Assembly: GCA_035406685.1 (NCBI GenBank)
Contig: DAONLM010000198.1
Location: forward strand, 1 to 5,364
Source of the DNA: DAONLM01 sp035406685
GTDB lineage: Bacteria > Spirochaetota > GWE2-31-10 > MWDO01
Direction: 5' to 3'
DNA: 5,364 nucleotides
Part shown: positions 1 to 5,364 of the stretch, one piece after another
Numbering within the stretch: the first letter of the stretch is position 1
Layout: each line of letters begins with the position of its first letter
Made by a program: the position numbers and the translations under genes
Notes under the pieces: model-generated
What the model was told of the DNA's origin: nothing
Seen by the model: only the letters and a program-made list of their open reading frames with translations
Database searches by the model: none

Positions 1-96
1 TATATATTAATCACAAAATTTTTAAGAAAATCCTTTACAACTTTTAGAAAAAAAATTAAAAACTGCCTAAAAATAAAATCACACCCTAATCTATAA
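1..96 (+). CDS. Possible C-terminal tail of an upstream gene (partial, unidentified)
   Basis: One + frame is open from the first base to a TAA at 94-96 and gives 31 residues. It begins with a short hydrophobic stretch (YILITKFL) and continues as a strongly basic tail (RKSFTTFRKKIKNCLKIK, ending HPNL). That pattern is common at the cytoplasmic end of a polytopic membrane protein such as a glycosyltransferase, and GtrA genes often follow such genes. The support is weak: the stretch is short, very AT-rich, cut off by the window edge and carries no recognisable motif. It could simply be noncoding DNA that happens to lack stops. Confidence 0.3.
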   Translation, partial: YILITKFLRKSFTTFRKKIKNCLKIKSHPNL

Positions 97-97
97 T

Positions 98-120
98 CTA
101 TAAAAACCATTTTTTTATAG
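98..120. repeat. 9-bp inverted repeat overlapping the -35 region
   Basis: CTATAAAAA (98-106) is the exact reverse complement of TTTTTATAG (112-120), with a 5-base spacer, ccatt. The right arm ends inside the putative -35 element at 118-123. Just upstream is a perfect tandem of the 7-mer TAATCTA (87-93 and 94-100). The dyad could be an operator, or a weak bidirectional terminator for an upstream gene. The stem is almost wholly A-T, so chance is a real alternative. Confidence 0.35.
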
Positions 121-146
121 ACAATTAAAGATAAATATGCTATAGT
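118..146 (+). promoter_or_regulatory. Sigma70-type promoter with extended -10 for the GtrA gene
   Basis: The -35 candidate is TAGACA (118-123, 5 of 6 to TTGACA). It is followed by a 17-base spacer and a -10 candidate TATAGT (141-146, 5 of 6 to TATAAT). A TG at 138-139 plus one base sits directly in front of the -10, giving the extended TGn motif. Optimal spacing together with an extended -10 is more than AT-richness alone easily explains. Transcription would be expected to begin about 153, only a few bases before the ATG at 157. The promoter would serve the GtrA gene and probably the large gene after it. Confidence 0.6.
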
Positions 147-156
147 ATCTTTTTTT

Positions 157-615
157 ATGAAAAAGTTAATTAAACAATATCTACTTTATTGTATTTTTGC
201 GACAATATCTATAATATTAAACGTTTTGATTCAGATTGTTATGGAATTTATTTTAAAGGGTATTAATTTCTTAAATTATAATATCTATAAAAATATTACT
301 TATCTATCAATTATTAAAATATTAATAGCAACGTTGATATGCTTTAATTTTAAATTTATTATAGATAAGAATATTATATTCAATGATAAAACAAGAAAAA
401 TAGATAAAAATATGATAAAATTTCTTATTTATACTTCGTTTTCTATTATTACAACAATTACTTTTTGGGGAACCGAACTTTTATTTAAAATTTTATTTCA
501 TACTCAATTATTTGAGATGATTGGTGCTGTGATAGGTTTAACTATTGGTTATACATTTAAATTTTTTTTAGATAAAAAATTTGTTTTTAGTAGAGAAAAT
601 AATACATTAGTATAA
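157..615 (+). CDS. GtrA-family four-helix membrane protein
   Basis: This 152-residue protein has the size and layout of the GtrA family (GtrA-like, PF04138): small integral membrane proteins linked to export of polyprenyl-phosphate-bound sugars for cell-surface glycans. Four hydrophobic segments are visible at about 8-33, 47-69, 87-114 and 117-138. The two halves repeat each other: each ends in a related motif, FKFIIDKNIIF (65-75) and FKFFLDKKFVF (134-144), which corresponds to the conserved basic/aromatic motif after helices 2 and 4 in the family. The N-terminal YLLYCIFATISIILN also looks like family members. No Shine-Dalgarno sequence precedes the ATG; seven T's (150-156) abut it, and the promoter lies immediately upstream. 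The next in-frame ATG (241, residue 29) would remove the first helix and also lacks a ribosome-binding site, so I keep 157. It looks more AT-rich than the next gene, as expected for a small Ile/Phe/Lys-rich membrane protein. The sugar substrate cannot be inferred. Confidence 0.85.
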   Translation: MKKLIKQYLLYCIFATISIILNVLIQIVMEFILKGINFLNYNIYKNITYLSIIKILIATLICFNFKFIIDKNIIFNDKTRKIDKNMIKFLIYTSFSIITTITFWGTELLFKILFHTQLFEMIGAVIGLTIGYTFKFFLDKKFVFSRENNTLV

Positions 616-624
616 ACTTAAATT

Positions 625-643
625 TTATAAGGAGATCTTATAA
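625..643 (+). promoter_or_regulatory. Ribosome-binding site of the large gene within a 7-bp hairpin
   Basis: AAGGAG (629-634) lies 10 bases before the ATG at 645 and decides that start. It is embedded in a perfect dyad: TTATAAG (625-631) pairs with CTTATAA (637-643) around a loop, gagat (632-636). The AAG half of the Shine-Dalgarno lies in the stem and the GAG half is in the loop. The stem has one G-C pair, so it should be weak and easily opened by ribosomes or warmth. Confidence 0.7.
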
Positions 644-644
644 T

Positions 645-3600
645 ATGGAAAAAAAATTTGAGAACCAGATTTTTAACAAATCAGTAGGAATATGTTTAGG
701 AGCAACTACACTATCTATTGTTGAGATTTCAGAAATAGATAATAGAATAAATATTGACAATGTCATAACAAAAGAACATGAAGGGGATCCAAAGGGGACT
801 TTGAGTCGATATCTTGATCAGATGGATTTTAGTAATAAATACATCGCCGTTACTGGTAGAAAATTTAGAGAACTTATTAATATTCCATCAATTACAGAGC
901 CAGAAGCAGTGGAGATCGCCTATGAATACATAAGTTCTAATCAAAAAAATAGAAAGCATGATGCAATAGTATCAGCTGGTGGTGAAACTTTTATGGTCTA
1001 TGAAATTGATGAGCGAGGCAAAATATCAAGAATATCATCTGGAAATAAATGTGCCTCTGGAACAGGGGAATTCTTTATGCAACAGATAAGAAGAATGAAT
1101 GTAACAGTAGAAGAAGCAATAAGACTCGCAAAGACATCACAAAATCCTCATCAATTATCCGGCAGATGTTCTGTATTCTGTAAATCTGATTGCACTCATG
1201 CGCTAAATAAAGGTGAAAGTATTGCCGATGTTGCAGCAGGTCTTGCAAGAATGATTGCTAAAAAGATTCAGGAGCTACTCGTAAAGATAAATGCCAATAA
1301 AATTATGATTGTTGGTGGAACTGCACAGAATCAGGCAGTAATAGATTTTGTTAAAGAACATTTTGATGTAGTTGATGCACCAAAAGAGGCTCCTTATTTT
1401 GAAGCATTGGGAGCTGCAATATGGGCATTAAAAAATAGACAGGATATAGCACCTACCAAAGGTAATTATTATAAAGAAAACAAATCCTCTTTCACTTTTT
1501 TAAGGCCTTTAAGTGAATTTGTAGATATGGTTGATTTTAAGAAAACAGAATATGGGATCCCAAAAGATGGTGATAAATGTATAATAGGGCTTGATGTTGG
1601 TTCAACCACAACAAAAGCAGTTTTATTTAGAATTGAGGATGATAAAATTCTAAAATCAGTATATTTAAGGACAAATGGAAATCCAATTGAGGCATCAAGG
1701 AATTGTTATAAATCTTTACTGGAACAAACAAAAGGGATCAATCTTGACATAATAGGTCTTGGTGTTACTGGATCTGGTAGATATATTTCTGGACTTCACG
1801 CCGATACAGATGGCATAATAAATGAAATCATTGCTCATGCAAGGGCAAGTGCTCATTTTGATCCAGAGGTTGATACTATTTTTGAGATTGGTGGACAGGA
1901 TGCAAAATATACCTACCTTACAAACTCTGTTGCATCAGATTATGCAATGAATGAGGCATGCTCTGCTGGAACCGGAAGTTTTTTAGAAGAGTCTGCTTAT
2001 GAATCACTCGGTGTAAAAATGGAAGATATTGCAGAAATTGCTTTAAAATCAAAAAATCCACCAAATTTCAGTGATCAGTGTGCAGCATTCATTTCTTCTG
2101 ATATAAATACAGCCTTACAGGAAGGGATAAGTAAGGAAGATATAATTGCAGGCCTTGTATATTCTATATGTATTAATTATGTTAATAGGGTAAAAGGGGC
2201 AAGACAGGTCGGAAATAAAGTCTTCATGCAAGGAGGTGTATGTTATAATAAGGCAGTGCCTGTTGCAATGGCAGCATTAACAGGTAAAAAGATAATTGTC
2301 CCACCAGAGCCCGGCTTAATGGGTGCGTATGGAGTTGCTCTGGAAGTTAAAAATTTATTAAACATTGGATTATTAAAAGAGAAAAAATTTGATTTACAGA
2401 AACTTGCAGAAAGAACAGTTGAATATGGTAAATCATTTATCTGTCAGGGTAAACTCGAGAAGTGCGATAGAAAATGTGAGATAAATATGATTCATATTGA
2501 AGATAAAAAATTTCCATTTGGTGGGGCTTGTAATAAATATTATAACTTAAAGCATAACATTAAATATGATATAGATAAACTAAATCATATTGAGTATCGA
2601 AAAGAGCTATTATTCAATAAATATATGAAACCAAAGAATGATCTAAATAAAGATGCAATAGTGGTTGGATTGAATAAATCCTTTCAGATTCATACCTTAT
2701 TGCCACTGTTTTATAATTTTTTCAATGAACTCGGATGTAAGGTTATCTTACCGGATGAGGTATGGCAGAGTGGAATAGATAAAGGACATACTGCTTTCTG
2801 CTTATCTGCTCAGATCTCTCTTGGATTGTTTGAGAATCTTTTATCAAAAAATCCGGATTATATCTTTATGCCACAGATAATGGAGATGCATGTTTCTGAA
2901 CAAAAAGAGTATAGAAAAGAGTATCAAACCGTATGTATGTTCGTGCAGGGTGAGCCTTTTTATCAGAGAGCAACATTTTTAAAGAATCATCCCAATCCAC
3001 CAAAGATGCTTACTCCAGCACTTAATTTTATGAGAGGATTTGATACAGAAGAAGAGACATTCGTTAAGGTAGCAGAGGAGATGGGATTTTCAAAAGATCT
3101 TGCAAGAAGGGCTTACAAAATTGCTTATGAAAAACAGATCAGTTTCTTTAAAGACATGAAAGAAGAAGGAAAAAGAATTTTAAAAGAACTTGAAAGTAAT
3201 CCGGATAGAATCGCGGTTGTTCTTTTTGGTAGGCCATATAATGCTTTTGCCGATGAGACAAACAAAGGAGTCCCATTTAAATTTGCATCAAGAGGGGTAG
3301 AGATAATACCTTATGATTTTCTTATGTATGAAGAAGAGGAAAATTATAAAGGGACATACTGGGAGATGGGACAACGAATTATAAAGGCTGCAAGAATAGT
3401 AAAAAGACATCCTCAACTTTTTGGCTGTTATTTAACAAATTTCTTGTGCGCATTAGATTCTATGATGGTGCCACATTTCAGAGATCTTATGGGAACAAAG
3501 CCATCTCTCACAATAGAAGTTGATGGGCATACGGCTGACGCTGGTGTTAATACCAGAATAGAGGCATTTATGGATGTTGTAAAAAATTATCTAAAAGTAA

Positions 3601-5006
3601 GAGATAAGATAAAAGATAAGGAGATAAATTTTGTAAAGGCAAAGACAGAGATTGATCAGACTGGAAAAGCATGGTTTATTGATTCAAAAGGTAATAAAGT
3701 CTCTTTTAAAGACAAAAGAGTAAAGGTAATAATACCTTCAATGGGTGATCTCTTTAATAGAGGTGCTGCTGCTGTTTTAAGAGGAGAAGGATGGAATGCT
3801 CATGCTTTACCGGTATGTGATAGAGAGGCTCTTGATCTTGGTAGATCTGTCACAACAAGTAAAGAATGTCTTCCTATTATAAACATAATTGGTGAAGTTT
3901 TGAAATATTTGAAATATAGAGAAAATAAAGATGAACTTCTTGCAATATTTTTAGTCTCTGCTGGTGGATGTTGTAGAGTTGGACAATATGCTATTTTAAT
4001 GGACACAATAATAGAAAAATTGAGACTCGAAAATGTTGCTATTATTACACTTTCAAATGATAATGGTTATGCTGGACTCGGTGTTAAATTTAGAATAAAT
4101 GCAGCAAGGGCAATATATGCAACTGATGTACTTGATGATATTAGATCCGCAATAAGGGCCATGGCTATAAATAAAGAAGAAGGAATGAGAGTATTTGAGA
4201 GAGAAGTAGAAAAAATATTAGGAACATTTGATAAGACAAATAAGAGATCTTTTTATAAACAATTAAGAATGAGTGCAAAAGAACTTTCAAAAATAAGACT
4301 TGAAAGACCCATTAGTGAAGCAAAGTATGTAGGTATTGTTGGGGAGATATTTGTAAGAAGGGACCATTTTTCTTTAATGGGAATACCAGAAAAGTTGGCA
4401 AAGAATGGTTTTGTTATGCTTGATGCACCGGTAATGGAATGGAATAGGTATGTTGATTTCTTAAGAAAAATAAAAATGTTTGAAGCAAAAACAAATTTTG
4501 TTGGAAAGATAGAATATTTAATCTCGGATATTGTTCAGGATTGGACAGAAAATAAGATTAAATCTATTCTTACAAAGAGTGGCCTTTATGAAAAAGAGAT
4601 GATTGATATAAAAAGATATATGGCTCATTCAAAGCATATTTTCCCTTATACCTTAACTGGGGAGCCTGGATTATCAACAGGTGCATCTTTATATCATCTT
4701 ATAGATAAATATTGCGGTGTGATAAATGTTGGTCCTTTTGGCTGTATGAATAGTAGAATGACAGAGGCTGTTACAACAGTTGAAATGACACTCGAAGGTA
4801 AAAAAATTGCAAGTAATCTTGCAAAAGAGAAGGTAGATTTATCATATCTGGAAGGCGATATTGGAGCATTGCCTTTCTTAAGTATAGAATGTGATGGTAA
4901 TCCATTTTCTCAAATACTTGAGGCAAGATTAGAGACTTTTATGTTACAGGCTAATAGACTGTATAATAAAATACAAGAAAAAAAGAAATCTATAAAGAAA
5001 AATTAA
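645..5006 (+). CDS. Giant ATP-dependent iron-sulfur reductase: tandem BadF/HgdC-type activases fused to tandem 2-hydroxyacyl-CoA-dehydratase-like domains
   Basis: At 1453 residues this belongs to the long acyl-CoA dehydratase activase-related proteins (BcrAD_BadFG PF01869 repeats plus DUF2229 PF09989). Such activators hydrolyse ATP to push one low-potential electron into a dehydratase or double-cubane-type reductase. Activase 1 (about 12-265) has GICLGATT (15-22), cluster cysteines C136 (CASGTG) and C175 (GRCSVFC) and GGTAQN (224-229). Activase 2 (about 310-575) has the canonical GLDVGSTTTK (315-324), TGSGR (375-379), GGQDAK (416-421), C439 (CSAGTG), C479 and GGVCYN (530-535). A linker carries C600, C607, C611 and C629. 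Dehydratase-like half 1 (670-980) has C719, C764, GRPYN (862-866), C935 and DGHTADAG (960-967). Half 2 (1026-1435) has ECLPI (C1075), GCCRVGQY (C1109/C1110), GEIFVR (1233-1238), GEPGLSTG from 1339, PFGC (C1367) and RLETFM. No signal peptide or membrane segment is seen, so it should be cytosolic. It starts at the ATG behind AAGGAG and lies 29 bases after the GtrA gene, probably co-transcribed. The substrate and electron donor (ferredoxin or flavodoxin by family analogy) are unknown. The domain assignment is secure; activity is inferred. Confidence 0.93.
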   Translation: MEKKFENQIFNKSVGICLGATTLSIVEISEIDNRINIDNVITKEHEGDPKGTLSRYLDQMDFSNKYIAVTGRKFRELINIPSITEPEAVEIAYEYISSNQKNRKHDAIVSAGGETFMVYEIDERGKISRISSGNKCASGTGEFFMQQIRRMNVTVEEAIRLAKTSQNPHQLSGRCSVFCKSDCTHALNKGESIADVAAGLARMIAKKIQELLVKINANKIMIVGGTAQNQAVIDFVKEHFDVVDAPKEAPYFEALGAAIWALKNRQDIAPTKGNYYKENKSSFTFLRPLSEFVDMVDFKKTEYGIPKDGDKCIIGLDVGSTTTKAVLFRIEDDKILKSVYLRTNGNPIEASRNCYKSLLEQTKGINLDIIGLGVTGSGRYISGLHADTDGIINEIIAHARASAHFDPEVDTIFEIGGQDAKYTYLTNSVASDYAMNEACSAGTGSFLEESAYESLGVKMEDIAEIALKSKNPPNFSDQCAAFISSDINTALQEGISKEDIIAGLVYSICINYVNRVKGARQVGNKVFMQGGVCYNKAVPVAMAALTGKKIIVPPEPGLMGAYGVALEVKNLLNIGLLKEKKFDLQKLAERTVEYGKSFICQGKLEKCDRKCEINMIHIEDKKFPFGGACNKYYNLKHNIKYDIDKLNHIEYRKELLFNKYMKPKNDLNKDAIVVGLNKSFQIHTLLPLFYNFFNELGCKVILPDEVWQSGIDKGHTAFCLSAQISLGLFENLLSKNPDYIFMPQIMEMHVSEQKEYRKEYQTVCMFVQGEPFYQRATFLKNHPNPPKMLTPALNFMRGFDTEEETFVKVAEEMGFSKDLARRAYKIAYEKQISFFKDMKEEGKRILKELESNPDRIAVVLFGRPYNAFADETNKGVPFKFASRGVEIIPYDFLMYEEEENYKGTYWEMGQRIIKAARIVKRHPQLFGCYLTNFLCALDSMMVPHFRDLMGTKPSLTIEVDGHTADAGVNTRIEAFMDVVKNYLKVRDKIKDKEINFVKAKTEIDQTGKAWFIDSKGNKVSFKDKRVKVIIPSMGDLFNRGAAAVLRGEGWNAHALPVCDREALDLGRSVTTSKECLPIINIIGEVLKYLKYRENKDELLAIFLVSAGGCCRVGQYAILMDTIIEKLRLENVAIITLSNDNGYAGLGVKFRINAARAIYATDVLDDIRSAIRAMAINKEEGMRVFEREVEKILGTFDKTNKRSFYKQLRMSAKELSKIRLERPISEAKYVGIVGEIFVRRDHFSLMGIPEKLAKNGFVMLDAPVMEWNRYVDFLRKIKMFEAKTNFVGKIEYLISDIVQDWTENKIKSILTKSGLYEKEMIDIKRYMAHSKHIFPYTLTGEPGLSTGASLYHLIDKYCGVINVGPFGCMNSRMTEAVTTVEMTLEGKKIASNLAKEKVDLSYLEGDIGALPFLSIECDGNPFSQILEARLETFMLQANRLYNKIQEKKKSIKKN

Positions 5007-5047
5007 ATATTTAATAACAATTATAAAATAATCTGTGGTTACTATTT

Positions 5048-5083
5048 AAAAAAATTAAACATCAATATAATTATCGATGTTTA
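5048..5083 (-). terminator. Candidate intrinsic terminator for minus-strand transcription
   Basis: TAAACATC (5056-5063) and GATGTTTA (5076-5083) form a perfect 8-bp stem with a 12-base loop. Read on the minus strand, the stem is followed after one base by seven T's (complement of A5048-A5054), the layout of a rho-independent terminator. On the + strand the hairpin is followed by A-rich sequence, so it would not work well for the large gene. The stem has only two G-C pairs, which limits confidence. It would end transcription of the gene suspected at the right edge. Confidence 0.4.
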
Positions 5084-5139
5084 TAAAAATAATAATTTTA
5101 CTCTGAGAAATGTGAAGTACAATCAGATAATTTTATTAA

Positions 5140-5170
5140 GCCCATCAGTGATTGGTGCAATTTTATTTTT
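5140..5170 (+). terminator. Candidate intrinsic terminator of the large gene
   Basis: A G-C-rich island in AT-rich surroundings can fold as an imperfect hairpin: GC, CCA and T (5140-5145) pair with A, TGG and GC (5151-5158) around the loop CAGTG, with single-base bulges at T5152 and T5156. It is followed by AATTTTATTTTT (5159-5170). This is the best + strand terminator candidate and begins about 134 bases after the stop of the large gene. The bulges and the interrupted T tract make it uncertain. Confidence 0.35.
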
Positions 5171-5254
5171 AGGTAGAGAAAAAAATAGAATTATCCTAAG
5201 GTAAATTTTGAGTAAGAAAGATAGAATGACCAAATTTGATACATATTACTAATT

Positions 5255-5364
5255 TTATAAGAATTTTATCTCTTTCAGGCAAAAATTTGAGTTGAATTTG
5301 AGTAAAAAATAGTCGTTATGTTCATCTGGGACTGGGATATCTGGGGAACCAATCTTCACCACCA
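5255..5364 (-). CDS. Possible C-terminal end of a convergent gene (partial; weak resemblance to E1-beta/transketolase-like C-termini)
   Basis: On the minus strand a frame enters from the right edge and runs 35 codons to a TAA at 5255-5257. It begins VVKIGSPDIPVPDEHNDYF and ends in a polar, basic tail (KEIKFL). The segment KIGSPDIPVP resembles the (R/K)-(I/V)-x-x-PD-x-P-(V/I)-P element near the end of 2-oxoacid dehydrogenase E1-beta and related transketolase-like subunits, but what follows is not typical, so the family call is only a guess. The base composition at 5320-5364 is clearly less AT-rich than the flank, proline codons are CCA as in the large gene, and a minus-strand terminator candidate lies downstream. 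Another minus frame (GGEDWFPRYPSPR, then stop) is also open but uses CCC prolines, which are rare here. Confidence 0.35.
   Translation of the reverse strand, partial: VVKIGSPDIPVPDEHNDYFLLKFNSNFCLKEIKFL

Larger units (their letters stand above)
5007..5254. other. Intergenic region between convergent genes; no confident gene
   Basis: About 250 AT-rich bases follow the large gene. I find no gene with a start and a ribosome-binding site. The frame of the large gene stays open after its stop for 65 more codons (5007-5201, TAA at 5202-5204) but contains no ATG; its only plausible starts are GTGs, the first at 5112. The conceptual product (for instance KYNQIILLSPSVIGAILFLG near its end) matches nothing I know. 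Two hairpins, listed separately, lie inside. Confidence 0.6.

Noticed and set aside
137..139. ATG at 137 as an earlier start for the GtrA gene
   Set aside because: It is in a different frame from the GtrA reading frame and lies inside the promoter's extended -10 region.
3800..4006. 68-codon minus-strand open frame
   Set aside because: It lies wholly inside the conserved second dehydratase-like half of the large gene (around C1075 and C1110), has no convincing family features and is a shadow of that coding sequence.
5195..5203. CCTAAGGTA, part of the 23S rRNA homing-endonuclease target core
   Set aside because: The match is only nine bases, with none of the flanking rRNA sequence; coincidence.
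5284..5303. AATTTGAGT repeated with an 11-base period, plus a related copy near 5207
   Set aside because: Only two adjacent copies and one loose one, low complexity, no CRISPR-like spacer arrangement; possibly coding on the minus strand.
5328..5346. Three G-runs (GGG, GGG, GGGG) as a G-quadruplex
   Set aside because: Only three tracts are present where four are needed, and on the minus strand they are simply the CCA-type codons of a PDIPVP peptide.
5359..5364. CCACCA at the right edge as a tRNA 3' end
   Set aside because: The preceding bases do not form a T-arm (no GGTTCRA-type loop with a matching stem) or an acceptor stem partner, and the stretch is explained at least as well by the minus-strand reading frame.
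5318..5364. ATG-started + frame reading MFIWDWDIWG, a tryptophan-rich leader or new gene
   Set aside because: No ribosome-binding site precedes it, it is codon-for-codon antisense to the minus-strand frame, and the window ends after 15 codons.

Overview
The window comes from an AT-rich genome, very probably an anaerobic bacterium. The evidence for anaerobiosis is the main gene: a huge protein of the ATP-driven iron-sulfur reductase type (activator of 2-hydroxyacyl-CoA dehydratases and benzoyl-CoA reductases), whose relatives live in strict or near-strict anaerobes. Low-GC Clostridia, Fusobacteria, Spirochaetes or Deferribacterota would all fit, and the sequence does not let me choose among them.

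Layout. Bases 1-96 are open in one + frame and may be the basic C-terminal tail of an upstream gene. Bases 98-146 hold a dyad and a good sigma70-type promoter with an extended -10. Bases 157-615 encode a four-helix GtrA-family membrane protein with no Shine-Dalgarno sequence; the promoter geometry suggests a leaderless or nearly leaderless message. After a 29-base gap containing a ribosome-binding site inside a small hairpin, bases 645-5006 encode the 1453-residue protein. The last 358 bases hold no clear complete gene. They contain two hairpins that could end transcription from the left and from the right, and at the right edge a short minus-strand open frame that may be the C-terminus of a convergent gene.

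The large protein is the centre of interest. Read directly, it has two tandem ASKHA/BadF-type activase domains (about 12-265 and 310-575), a cysteine-rich linker (600-629), and two dehydratase-like halves (about 670-980 and 1026-1435) that resemble each other. This looks like the whole ATP-dependent electron-injection machine, normally a homodimeric activator plus a separate heterodimeric or homodimeric reductase, in one chain. The first activase domain has lost key nucleotide-binding residues but keeps its cluster cysteines. Long proteins of this kind occur in databases, but to my knowledge their substrate is unknown.

The GtrA protein and the reductase are on the same strand, 29 bases apart, with no terminator seen between them, so they could share a transcript. 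No functional link between polyprenyl-linked sugar flipping and the reductase is evident.
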